Assembly: GCA_020746835.1 (NCBI GenBank)
Contig: JAGPNK010000011.1
Span: 620,001-684,000 of the forward strand
Length of the DNA stretch: 64,000 bases
Direction of reading: 5' to 3'
Origin: Stachybotrys elegans
Taxonomy: Eukaryota > Ascomycota > Sordariomycetes > Hypocreales > Stachybotryaceae
Positions 11,601-21,400 of the stretch are shown here, in pieces; position 1 is the first letter of the stretch, and every line of letters begins with the position of its first letter. Both the position numbers and the translations under genes were made by a program. A model generated the notes under the pieces. It saw only the letters and a program-made list of their open reading frames with translations, made no database searches and was not told the DNA's origin.

Positions 11601-11640
11601 TCGACTCGCCTGATCCAAGGCTCTGGTTCCTCGCATGCAT
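8626..11640 (-). CDS. FUSC / aromatic acid exporter-like membrane protein (BRE4-type)
   Basis: Single-exon 1004-aa polytopic membrane protein. It has two transmembrane blocks: an N-terminal block (about residues 45-115, then 165-240) rich in segments such as VAVWVSFLLIFIQPALV, and a second block (about residues 630-800) with FAIRMVVVTIATGIPAV and LGTLIGGVLAMLAW. Between and after these lie long cytosolic helical parts. This layout matches the fungal family carrying the ER-transporter-like 6TM N-terminal domain, a DUF2421-type domain and the fusaric-acid-resistance/aromatic-acid-exporter core, for example yeast BRE4-like proteins. The role in fungi is not well defined; solute export is the usual proposal. 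A short Ser/Gly/Pro-rich cytosolic head precedes the first helix. Confidence 0.82.
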   Translation of the reverse strand: MHARNQSLGSGESSPGPRGTRSRNWKLPAWLDHFNKHDLKIVFRCWVAVWVSFLLIFIQPALVDIGQATFFAAIVLFAVPPAGILLIYLLAACSLLLGMCLAWAWGLLTMKAGLAARPGSETARMVRSLGEQAAANARKSGRPVAWEAQILVHDGFMLDASITAVFWVMGCAFIYVLARLRTKNQKLALTQLFGTIVMDLFLLYGPGLPSYNASLATTLVKPGAIGVALGTACCLLFFPQSTSYTVLDSMCKLISTMETSLNTTRRFLNHQDTSPAELLAIRGNILGIYKGAQQAIGFLPLDISRGRWGAEDVKALHAPIREMMMASLAMLDVHMSWVRSMEKAKKLSMGVGEAEAPPAEDARTEKPERHVQGRREMMEAARVMDALQNAEEAVMHEEAMSSLRQTTAELLAVCSQSIKLSVTCIHTVNSSRWIRNPPQHRFDQLTSELQSTVTALRACRETCVADTTEGVLEAYAAMFNRDGNLILAEDHPPLMRGIMLCMVIEERILVMADGVDKLLSSILRLMRSRNEYRIWVPCRLQYALSWLFTNRLSVPSSGTFSDSENNPDDIDTKDPVSLEEDSKEAYHRLRVSRGYTQARPRRSWFSMAVLGTVGWLFDTAGMFAIRMVVVTIATGIPAVIPHSAGFFYREKGIWAVITAQMCVVIYLADFTFSILTRLLGTLIGGVLAMLAWYIGSGSGPGNPYGLAASVAPMILILVWLRIYLPPAYLTASILGAATSCLVIGYSYDDAHIAQYGLPGRGYEAFWKRLVLVLIGFAAATVAQIFPRPPSATRHISKTLSNTANTLCDHYALLLSHWGRRGSHSPLGAVAEEISIGVSESLASVDGMLALLRYEISGSPFDQASLRQIQGHLSGINHALRRLLDLSASLPHHLQDRLAHQFGLLDDKMIGDAMAVLNIVAQALLTGSPLPERLPTSLVRRFFDNLQEQHARPIFSKALVRDDGYRRYCVAMAAYLKFLSVTDDLVVTMKQTVGERHIVHQWEDV

Positions 11641-12188
11641 GTTGGGGTGCTGTGTTGTTGCAGAAGGCGAGTTCCTGAGTCGTCCATTTCTCCACGAGGA
11701 GAGCTATACGGGCCTGCGAACCCAGGAATGAGGTCAGTGGTGCCTCCGCATTGCTGCTAGTCAGCGTTCTTAGCCTCATCTTCGTCCCCCAAGGCAAGCC
11801 ACTTGCATAGCTTGGGGATGTCTAGCTGCTCCGGGGTTTCCGATCAGACGAGAGCCTTGTCGATCATCCGCCAGGACGTGCAAAGCACTTTTTTACCCAG
11901 GGGTAAATGTAATATTTTACAATATTATTGTTCTGGTATCGTCTTTATCGTCAGAGGGGGCTCTTCGAAGTCGCTGGCCTGTATCCTATTGGGGCTCACG
12001 AACGGGAAATCCCACATCCACACATTTTACAACATTTTACAACATTTTACTCAGTCTGCCAAGATTGAGTCACTAATTACTCGCTGGGGCACAGCGTCGG
12101 GAGTAAAACTATGAGTCGCAAGACATCATTTTCCAAAGTCAAGTACTGGCTATAGGATGGACAGTAATTCCCAACCTGGAACAGTCGA
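11641..12188. other. Intergenic region with dispersed repeat copy A and ATTTTACA repeats
   Basis: No gene supported. It contains one minus-oriented copy of the ~80-bp dispersed repeat (11937-12017), followed at about 12021-12050 by three tandem copies of a 10-bp ACATTTTACA unit. A related TTTTACAATATT motif lies on the other side of the copy (about 11905-11930). Confidence 0.6.
11937..12017 (-). repeat. Dispersed ~80-bp repeat, copy A
   Basis: Reverse complement begins ATGTGGGATTTCCCGTTCGT and ends near GATAAAGACGATA. It matches copies at 15171-15252 (+), 22610-22667 (+, partial) and 55444-55520 (+). It differs from copy B by a few substitutions and a one-base gap. Confidence 0.85.
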
Positions 12189-14604
12189 TTAGTCGCTGGT
12201 ATGATCCTCCGTCTGCTCATCTTCGCCCTCTGTACTTTCCTCCTCGACTGCCTCTTCCTGCTCATCTCCCCCGTCGACGCCTCCGTCCCCTTCCGCCCCA
12301 TGCTGCCCGAAAATCCCTACTATCATCTCCAAGTCTCGCTCTTGCTCACCACCTCCTAGTATAGTATTATGCAAGTACCAGAAAGGCAATAGTATACTGT
12401 TTCCAACTGGTTGGCTGTCAGAACTGCTGGTGCTGCAGGTCGACGAGCTATCGTCATCTTCATTATCTGATGCTTCGACACAGATCTTTCTGTTCGGCAT
12501 AGCACTCTGGCTCGGAGACTGCGTAGATTGATCATCATGAATCGAAACAGACTCTATCCACTGGGCCACTGCTTCCTCCTTCTTCTTCTTAAGGCGCAGC
12601 CCTTTATTATCCATCGGCCTCTTCGCGGACAAAGGCGCCATTTTCTGGAAAAAGTCTTCCTCGGGCATATCAAAGTCAATGCTGCTGTCGCTGCTTTCGT
12701 CTTCGTCTTCCTCTTCAGTATCCTCAGAGTCACTGTCCGAATCGTTAAGGTGAATTTTTTTAAATGCGGGACGGAGCCTAATCACCAAGTCGGCAGTATG
12801 GTAAATAGGGGTTTGAGCGTAATCATGGTCAAAGAACTGTGGCAGGATATTTTCGGCGAGGAGATCGCGCCACTTCGGAAGTGGTGGATCTGGGTGCAGT
12901 ATCGTTTCCTGCTCTGCAAACCAATCCACGAAGCTCTTTTTGGAAAGGCGAAACCTGGAAAGCTCTTGTTCGACATCCCACATGGACGGCCCGGTATTGA
13001 AGGAGCACTCGACGATATCACACCGTTGATTAGCGAGATCCAATATGGCCTCCGGAAATCCATCAAAGTAATCTGCCAGGCATTAGCGGTTGGTGAGTTC
13101 ATAAACTCACGAATTTCTGTAACTTTCTCCTGGCTTAGGGTTGTTGACTTACAGCAAGGGGCGCGTCGCTCCTGAAACCAATCCCTTTCCTCTGGTGCCG
13201 TCTTGTCCAAAATTCTTGTATATGCTTCCTGCCAGACAGCGCCGCGCTGGACACGAGTGCGAAATATCTCTGAGCATTGGTCCGAGACGGGTCCTCCGTC
13301 CAGAACCAGCTTAAAGGAACCAGGAGGCATACCCGAATCTTTCAATTCAAGGGCCTCCATAATCCACAAGCCTAGGCGATGGGTGGCAAGATGAGATGGT
13401 AAACCTGGGGGTAAAGGTTGGTCATCCCGATAATAATTCCTCGGACGTCTGGTCGGGGTGCCATCCAAATTGGGAGTATCGAGCCACTGTCTCTCGTGTG
13501 AAAAGAAGAGGCTGGGGCTCTCATCATTAATAGTCTGAAAGACGGTCCTCCAAATATCCACTCGACGCTCGATGCGGAGCTGTGGGTTGAGTTGACAAAG
13601 TGGAATGAACCCAAGCCCATGGCATTCAGGTCGGGCAACGGATACCGCATTCTCATGCAATACAATTCTTCGTAGGTACTGATGTAGTTCCCATGGGAAG
13701 ACTTTGAAGAAGGAAAGCGCTGCCGCCGCCGCTGAAAATCGATATTTCCCTTCGGTAAATTGGTTTCGCAAAAGTTTGTCAACGTGATGTGGCATTTCCC
13801 AGTACTCACGCGTCAACCTTCTGAAAACCGCGCGCTCCCCTACGTACATCCTGCGCATGAGCTTAAATGCCTCCGGCGGTGCGCCGGGGTGAAGCCAGGG
13901 AGTAACTAGTGCCGTGCTGATCGAAAGATTGCGAGGGTGGACGCAGAGGATGAGGGACTGGCGGAAGATCTTTTGTACAGTCTCTTGCTTGACACACGTA
14001 TCAACGAGGTGAGCAAGCGCCCTGTACTTGTATGATGGAGGCAGGCCGAGGTCATGTGCGAATTTGCTGTCGTTGATTCTCTCCTCGCACTTCAACGCCA
14101 CTCGGAGGTAGGGTTCCATTTTAGGGTAATCGCATAGGGCACTCTTCAAAGTGACTTCGTCCAATAAAGGAATGGAGAATTCCTGACGATTGAACTCCTC
14201 GTCCCACATTTCGGTTTCGGGGAATTCAGTTACATCTGGCGATGGATACTGAAGTATGTTGACAAGGATCTTGGTCTGGAGGTCGAAGCATTGTTGGAAG
14301 ACAGCGGCGTCGACACGGAATTCGTCGGATTGTCGGCCGTGAAAGAGATGAAGTTGAGGGATAGCGCGCAGCCCCGAGTCTCGTCGGCAATTTGCTTGCA
14401 GGTGAGCCGCAGGGACTGGTCAATGGGAACCCTGTTGCCATCGATGGGATTTGCCTCGAGCTTCTTGGTGGTGAAATTGAATCGATATCCGTTTTCGAGG
14501 ATAAAGTAGTAGGCATAAATTTGGTCGCGGACCTCGCGAGGGAGATTTAGCACGTGCATGATGACAGGTTGAGAAAGTGCGTGTGGGAAAGAGATGATTG
14601 CCAA
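12189..14604 (-). pseudogene. Fungal-specific LPREVRDxIY-type hypothetical protein, one frameshift
   Basis: Minus-strand gene of roughly 770 codons with a probable single frameshift. The N-terminus carries HVLNLPREVRDQIYAYYFI then LTCKQIADETRG, a pattern seen in a large family of fungal proteins with an F-box/2EXR-like head. Frame 1 runs from 14604 to about 14345; the coding signal then continues one frame over as SDEFRVDAAVFQQCFDLQTK into MWDEEFNRQEFSIPLLDE and onward. No plausible intron lies at the switch. One further intron fits at 13152-13073 (GTAAGT..GGCAG), joining RAPC to YYFDGFPEAILDLANQ in frame. The C-terminus is highly acidic (Asp/Glu/Ser runs). Function unknown. Either the gene is freshly inactivated or the base call near 14345 is wrong. 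Confidence 0.7.
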
Positions 14605-15413
14605 GGAGAAGCTGAATGGGAGGCAGGGGTGTTTATATCTTCATCCTCGGTCCGCATAGAGTTGCCGGGAAAAGCTTATTTACTGGGCGTACGGATTACT
14701 GCCGAGTGAGTCAGACGGCGACTCCACAATAAATCGGCCTGGAACAAGTCATGAAAAAGCTTACGAGAAAAAAACCCCCCCAAAAGAAAGAAAGAAAGAA
14801 AGAAAAAACCCCAGAATTCTGACCAATCCCTTCAGCTGCTTCTATTTCATGTTCTGCCTATTGTGTATTGACCTGCACCGATATGACCTTCCGCCGTCTG
14901 TTGCGCCTCCAGTTTTTGGCAGCACGTACACCGCCGTTCGTATCAGTCCAGTGCAAGAGAAAAGGGGGTGAGAGTACTTACAAAACAGTAGTGCCCATCA
15001 TCCGAGGACTGATGGGCGAGACAGTAAAAGACAATAAAGACAGTAGGTAGAATAGCCAAGCATAAAAATGCAATGGGACGGTAAAAAAACAATAGGTGTT
15101 GCGACCACGCATCAAAAAATGCGTGATGGCAGAGCAAGAAGTCTTGGAAATTGCCTGAGCCTGGCATATAATGTGGGATTTCCCGTTCGTGTGCCCCAAT
15201 GGGATACAGACCAGTGACTTCGAGGAGGCCCCCTCTGACGATAAAGACGATATCAGATCAATAGATAACAATTGGTTAGAAAATCTATAGGAGTAGCAAT
15301 CTCAGTGGCTGATCAGAAGCAAGGGGGGACTTCATACACACTCGATTGAGAAAAGCTTGACGCTAGATCAGCTCAGCATCTGACAGAAGAACAAGCAAAG
15401 AAACTTGACATAC
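14605..15413. other. Accessory spacer with (AAAG)n microsatellite
   Basis: No confident gene. An AAAG microsatellite lies at 14782-14806. On the minus strand 14980-15270 is an open stretch reading MPGSGNFQDFLLCHHAFF... and FLCLAILPTVFIVFY, ending at a GTAAGT donor near 14983. It may be a 3' exon of the array gene described at 15414-16669, but I cannot connect them with certainty. Confidence 0.45.
15171..15252 (+). repeat. Dispersed ~80-bp repeat, copy B
   Basis: Most complete copy: starts ATGTGGGATTTCCCGTTCGT and passes through GCCCCAATGGGATACAGACC to GACGATAAAGACGATA. On the minus strand it reads open as LLEVTGLYPIGAHEREIPH. Confidence 0.88.
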
Positions 15414-16311
15414 CTTGTGGCTGCGGCGGATGTCAAAGTTTTCCAGCCACCTGTCATTCTGGAATTTAACTCTCAAATCTTCCCCACTTACATACCGCAA
15501 TTGCCTAGAAGATGCCGCCGTGGCGTCGGGCGCCTGCTTAGCTACGTCAGCATGCTTTTGCTATGTCGCAGCATTGCCTAGTGCGTACAACATACGGGAA
15601 GGCTTCTGCCTGGTGACTCGATCAGAGCTGCTGCCTTTCTGCATTGGCACACAACGCACAGAGATGGCTTCCGCCGGAGGGTCCATCTTCTCAAGTCAGC
15701 CTTGTTTCCTTTTACAAGGAGTACCGTAGTACATACACGTACGATGTGGCTTCGGCGAGTGATGCAGTCGGGCCTGCTGCCTTGGAGAGTCAGCCACCGA
15801 CTCTCTGGTCAGGTACCATGTAGCATACACAACATACGATGAGGCTTTGGCGAGTGACGCAGTCAGGTCTGCCGCCTAAGTGAGTCAGCCCTCCACCCTT
15901 TGATCAAGTATGTACTGCATAGTACACGCAACGTACGAGACGGCTTGTTCCGGGGGGCTTGATCGAGACTGCTGTCTTCACCAGTAAGCAATGTGTTTCG
16001 TAGAGGCATCAAATGACCTACCGATGATGCGATATCAAGGTTTTCGATGACTGCCTGTCTTGGTCAGTCTTTGTCTCATACTGTAGAGGTGTGGTAGGGA
16101 GCACAAAATGGCTTCCGGTGACTGGATCTGCCGCTGGCTTGCTGAGTGAGTCAGTTCCTTGCAAGCCGTATATGCGAGAGGCTTACATGGCTTCGGCGGG
16201 TGACTGGATTAAAGTTGCTGCTGCCTTCCTACATGAGTGAGTTCTCTTTGAGCGGTATGAAGGCATCGGATAGCGTACGCGAGAAAAATTTGTCGAGAGT
16301 CGTCGGGTTTC
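15414..16311 (-). repeat. Tandem array of ~100-bp exon-intron-like units
   Basis: At least eleven diverged units, each a 27-38 nt exon-like block bounded on the minus strand by acceptor and donor sites. Exon blocks are at 15414-15450, 15496-15533, 15596-15630, 15660-15686, 15743-15776, 15838-15868, 15937-15971, 16022-16054, 16105-16133, 16187-16217 and 16279-16311. Donors include GTATGT, GTACGT, GTAGGT and GTAAGC; acceptors are mostly GGCAG or GACAG, preceded by a GGCTGAC branch-like motif. The best-conserved block core on the minus strand is ATCACTCGCCGAAGCCACAT. Block lengths are often not multiples of three, so successive copies would be read in different frames. Confidence 0.65.
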
Positions 16312-16669
16312 CTGCCTGGCTAGCTCTGTCAGCCATTGGCGAATATGCGCATTGTGTACCACTTCCTTCAGGATGCAGGCAAGATAGCCGAAGGAATTGA
16401 CTTACCAATCTAGGTTCTCATCAGTATCCCAATTTAACCTTACTCAGAATATAAGGTGCTACCTGTTGGGGCTTCGATGTCTATAAGATACGCTCTCTGC
16501 TTCTCTCGTTCTGTCAGCGGGAACTTGCTACTGTAGACAATTATACGTACCCCTCCAGGACAGAACGATCTCATCATCAACCACAACCTCTACTGTCAGC
16601 GTAGGGTTAGCTATAGGATCAGATTACAATCAAGGGAGGTGATTTACATTACCTTTCTCACATCTCGAC
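15414..16669 (-). CDS. Putative gene with many micro-exons (ends unresolved)
   Basis: I infer a minus-strand gene running through the tandem array. At its upstream side three exons join well: 16669-16653 (17 nt), 16610-16551 (60 nt) and 16510-16463 (48 nt), with introns of 42 and 40 nt. Together they read SRCEKANPTLTVEVVVDDE, then IVLSWREREKQRAYLIDIEA, a convincing coding signal. They feed into the array block at 16311-16279 (KPDDSRQIFL), either through a tiny exon near 16407-16410 or another unresolved junction. Within the array two splice chains keep an open frame for many blocks, so the exact protein is unresolved. One chain meets TAG in block 15533-15496; the other meets TAA in block 16217-16187. 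No family recognised. It could be a decayed gene, and no true start codon has been identified. Confidence 0.4.
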
Positions 16670-18411
16670 CTTGAAGGTAAGGATCAGCCAATAGGACTAT
16701 CAGACCAAATGGACTAACCAAGCCAACAAGACCTACTTAAGCCAGCAATTAGCTCAAAGCCCTTTGTCAAGGTTCATGGTACCACATCACACCTGCCACT
16801 TCTACCTAGCCAAGAAGCTGGTGATTAGCCTTGCAGGACCAAATGAGAATAAGGTAGGCATACCAAGACCAAACCAGCCGCACCCACCCACCCACACACA
16901 CACACACACACAACCACACGTCTACTTGAATCCGTTAGCTGTATTGTATGATAGAAAGGTTTCAGTTCGCTGCCATGATTGAATGATTCAGCCATAATCA
17001 ACAAACATACCAAAATGGCTCGCTCCGCTACTTATAGTGTCAGCGTTTTCATGTCCAATGAAAAGTTTAGCATGGATTATCACTTGCCCTCAAAGGTACG
17101 AAGACCCCAGTCCAGACCTTGCTGAGGCGGTCAGCCAACGGATCAGCAAAAGTTTGGCTTTCCAGCATGAGGCTCACCAACCGACACATTGCTAACTCTG
17201 CTATGTATGAGTGTTAGATTGCTAATCTGTATTTTTGAGAATGGAACATTACTCTGCTAGCCCAAGCTGTCGAAGACGACAGATGGCCTGCAAGACCAAA
17301 AACAGCAGGCCAAGGAATGGATTAAGGCTCGCCCAGAGCCAAAGAACAAAATAATCCAAGAAAAAATGCGCGATCAAGTTCAAGAACTTGATAAGATTAT
17401 AGAAATCTGTCGGAAAGGAGGAAAACTTGATAATAAGGCACAAAGACGGCTCTCTCGTGCCAAGAAATAGCTCGGCTAGATATCTTAAAAACAGGAAAGA
17501 GACATATCACATAGACCATTTTATATACAAGACAAAGAATCTAAAGAGTGTCTAGCTAGTCCTAGCACAGTTTGTATGTCACCACATCTTGCCATTCATG
17601 GTGACTCCACAAAAAACCGAAACCTGGCAAATATGTGGCATGCGTAAGCCTATGATCAAGGTATGGGACAGAATGTCTCAGACATGCATCATTACACGCG
17701 CAAGGGCGATTCAAGGGCCTGTTCAACTGGTAACTTGAAGCATGTTGTGTCACACATACACATATGCATGGATAGCAACTCCTTCTCCTGCTTGGCAGCA
17801 GTGCCTGACACTCCGACTACCCCTATTCCCCTCATAACTGAGACATTGTCCGTGAGACCAATGAGCTAGATCCTTGTTGGCGTTTTGCAGACATGGTCGA
17901 GTTTGAACCCCTGGTGACCGGCTTGGTTTCTGCCGAATGCAAACGTTAGTTTGGCAATCCTGCCCAGCGTCTATTTCTGTGAACAGGGAAATTCGAGTTC
18001 AAGCTATGGAGATGGAGCTTGCAAGAATACTCTTACTTCGTCGGTGCTAGAATTTGACTAAGATAATGGGCTGTGCTTAAGAGGAGGAACCGGTATTCGA
18101 GTCTGTCGTGGCCGATCTCTCAGAACAGACATAACAAGGCTGTATTAACCATGAGGTAACACACGCATAATTCTAGAAAAAAGGCTAACAAGAAACATGA
18201 AGATATGTATGCCAATGTAAGTGATATCAGAAGTTACTGCTTTCCATTCCGCCGGAATGGAGGATCAGCACTTCCCACGCGTGTACCTGACATGCAATCT
18301 GATCCTGAAGTACAAATAATGAATCTACCCATTCTCTCCCCCTTTTGCATGTGGCAGAATCTCGTAGATGTCACGTCGTCTCCTAATTGCCTCCCTGGAT
18401 CTGGGATTGTC
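16670..18411. other. Accessory region with (CA)n microsatellite and relic coding fragments
   Basis: No complete gene. A CA microsatellite occupies 16892-16912. A plus-strand coding relic lies at about 17264-17470 (separate entry). Around 17098-17190 two plus-strand frames stay open (for example EDPSPDLAEAVSQRISKSLA), suggesting an old exon. The remainder up to the LINE 3' end shows nothing I recognise. Confidence 0.45.
17264..17470 (+). pseudogene. Relic of a basic coiled-coil C-terminus, possibly transposase
   Basis: After a CTCTGCTAG acceptor-like site the plus strand reads PKLSKTTDGLQDQKQQAKEW, then NKIIQEKMRDQVQELDKIIE, then CRKGGKLDNKAQRRLSRAKK and a stop. The Lys/Arg/Gln-rich helical composition resembles C-terminal tails of fungal DDE transposases, but this is recognition by style, not by catalytic motif. 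Upstream exons could not be assembled. Confidence 0.35.
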
Positions 18412-21400
18412 TCAACGTGGTCCTTTGTCTGTCCGCGCTCGTTTGGCGGGACGCCCAGCATGGCTATTGACATATTCAGAGAACTGCGGAATGCCAAACT
18501 GCTTCAGAGCAAAGCCTGCGATTACCGAAAGAAAAGCAGACATCCATTCGAGCAGTCCCTCGACTGAGTCAAGGTCGAAGGGTTTTGGACCATCCCTACC
18601 CCTTTTCTTCTCGGCATGCATGCTCCTCCACTCGGTTATCGCTCGGCGATATTGAACCATCCTCGAATCTTTGCAGTGAATGAACAAGTGCTCAGCCGTA
18701 TGGGGGCCGTTGAGGCACTTTGGGCAACGATCGGAACCCGCTAGCTTAATGCTGTGGAGGTATGAGTTGAGTCCGATCTTCCCCGTCCGACATTGCAGCA
18801 GGATGGTGCTCTCGATACGGCTGAGTCCGTCGTAGAGACGTAGTTGTTTCCCGTTTGCCCTGTCCATGTATGCCAGCGTTTGTCGACTACCGGACCGCCG
18901 TGTGCTTCGATACGCCTCCCATTGCTTCGCAGCCGCCTTCTTTTCCATGTTTCTGACATGGCGCGATAGCTTCGTCTTGCGCCGCAGGGCATTATTCGAA
19001 GCCGCAGTGGCTCTCGCCTTGGACTGGGAGTGTTGAGATGCGGCAGGAGATGTGTGGGCGGCTTGACTCTGCCTCGGATGAACAGCCGCTCCCTTCAACA
19101 AATCCTCCACTTGAAGATCCCGTTGATGGAGGGGATGCTTGCCAAGCTTCGCGTTGCTGAGAGCCTTTTTGCGCTCTTCAAAAAGCCTAGTCCAACGAGG
19201 GGTGTGGGATACAACAGCCTGATGCAGGAGAGCTCTGGACCTGAGCAAGTCGGAAATGGGGGGGATGCCGAGCTCCCGTAGCAGAACCGCGACCGACGTT
19301 CCGGTCATTGCCCCGGATATATGGAGCAAACACTTGTACTGGACGCTGTTGAGCCTATCCTGCTCCTTCTTGGGAAAGGTACCCTGCATGCGTTTCCCGT
19401 CGATGTACCATGCTGGACACGCATATGTGAAAATGGACTGTATGTATGACATGTACAGATTGACCATGAAGCGCAGCTTGGGGCCCCAGGTGGGGGCCGA
19501 GATGTTCCTAATGCGGTTCATGGCACGTTCCACCTTGGAAATGATCTGGTCGACGTGGCCAGCCCACGAGAGCTTGCTATCGACGACGACACCGAGAATC
19601 GTCATCTCCTGCTTCAAGACATTCTCCGGCAGCCCCTCAATCTTGGGTATCAAGGAAGATACTTGGCTGGCCGCGGGGCCGTTGTTCCTCTGGCCGCGTT
19701 TGCAGAAATGCATGAGCTTGAACTTTTCGGGACCAAAGGTGACGCCATTTTCCACAGCCCATTCCATCAGCTTCGCATAGATCTTCTCAAGAATCTTGCA
19801 GTTCTTCTCCCACGAGCCGGATCGTGCCATGATGTAGATGTCGTCGACAAAGGCTACCAGTCGATACTCTCCGTTGCGAATTGCGGTGGCAAATTCTGTC
19901 ATTGGTGCGGAGAAGAGCAGGAAGAGAATATGGGAAAAGACGCTGCCCTGCGGCACTCCTTGATTCTCATAGCCAAACTGAGGTTCGTGGCCAGGAATAC
20001 AGAGTTCGGTCCGCCTGCAGCAAAGGAAGGACCAGACAAACCCAACGAGATAGTCAGGGAGCCCCTTGTCAATCATGGTCTGCAGGAGGCTCTCTCGTAA
20101 GACGTGGGGGAATGCGCCAGACATGTCAAGGGCCAGGATAGAGACGCACTTGTACTTGGCATGCCTCCATCCCGTCATAACAAAGTCGATGATGGACTGC
20201 AGGGCCATGGTAGTGGATGTTTTCTGGATGCCGCCAAACTGGTGAAAGGGGATGTATTGACCGCAAGTTGGCGCCTCGATGTATTTTATAATTCTGTGGC
20301 ACACGATCCTCTCCAGCAGCTTGCCGAGAGTCGGGAGGAGAGCGATGGGTCGATATGACTTGGGGATGGTCGGATCCTTGCCCGCCTTGTGGAACAGAAC
20401 GGTGCGAGACTTTTTGAACAGTTTAGGATGGTACGCGAGCTTGAGACAGGCATTGAAAATGGGCTCCAAGTAGGGTGCTATGAGCTTCGACGTCATCTGC
20501 AGGAGCTCGTTGGCAATGCCGTCCAACCCTGGGGCCTTCTTCGTGGGGAGCGACTTGATGGCAGCGGCGATCTCGTCGACGGAGGTTCTGCAGGCGCCGT
20601 CGAGCTCGAAGGTGTCGGGCAGGTGCTTAGGCCGTTCTGGATTCCTCTCTTGGCTGGGGCTCCAATTGCCATCACCATAGATGGCGTCCATGTACATCTT
20701 GAACATGGTTGCGCTATCCGACACGTTCCCCTCGTCGGATTTGAAATGCTCTGTCCTTGACCACGTCGCTGGCTGCTCTCGCCGTTGGACGTTTCTTCCC
20801 CATCGATGGACCTTGTCCATATTTGTTGCCGTCGAAGAAACTGCTTCCCGATACTTTCGCTTGCGGTCCGCCGGAGTCTCGCCTGCGGGTGACGGCCGCG
20901 CTCGGGGTCGGAAAGGATCCACAGAAGGGACGAAGCTCGGCATGCCCTCCTTGAGGATGTCCACCAGCTTCACACGTGCAGCATCGATCTCGCCCTTTGT
21001 CGTAGGCTGTGGGAGGCTGCCTTGGCGCAATTTGTGCTTCACAAATTTGGTCAAGCCTTGGACGTTGGCTGACTTCCACAGGTAACGCGCACCGACCTGA
21101 AGCAGGGTGGGCAGGGGCAGGATGGTCTCTCAGGGTCGATGATCGGACCGGAAACCGGGGTGGTTGATGACTCTCCACTTTGGGCCGCCGTCGTTTATGG
21201 CGTTACTGACAAAGGCCAGGTCTATGGTTGATGACTGCTTCTCTGCATCTGTCGATCGTGTGAAGGTGATGGCGCCCGGCGTGGTTACCAACGCCATACC
21301 ACGTGTTTTCAAGCTTCTAGCCAGATATTTGGCGTCCTTGTCACTCTCAGAGCCGAATTTGGGGTTCCAGAGCTTGTGCGACAGGTTGAAATCGCCAAGT

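Noticed and set aside
139..11640. Secondary-metabolite cluster (methyltransferase, epoxide hydrolase, exporter)
   Set aside because: No PKS, NRPS, terpene cyclase or P450 is present; the gene mix is not typical of a cluster.
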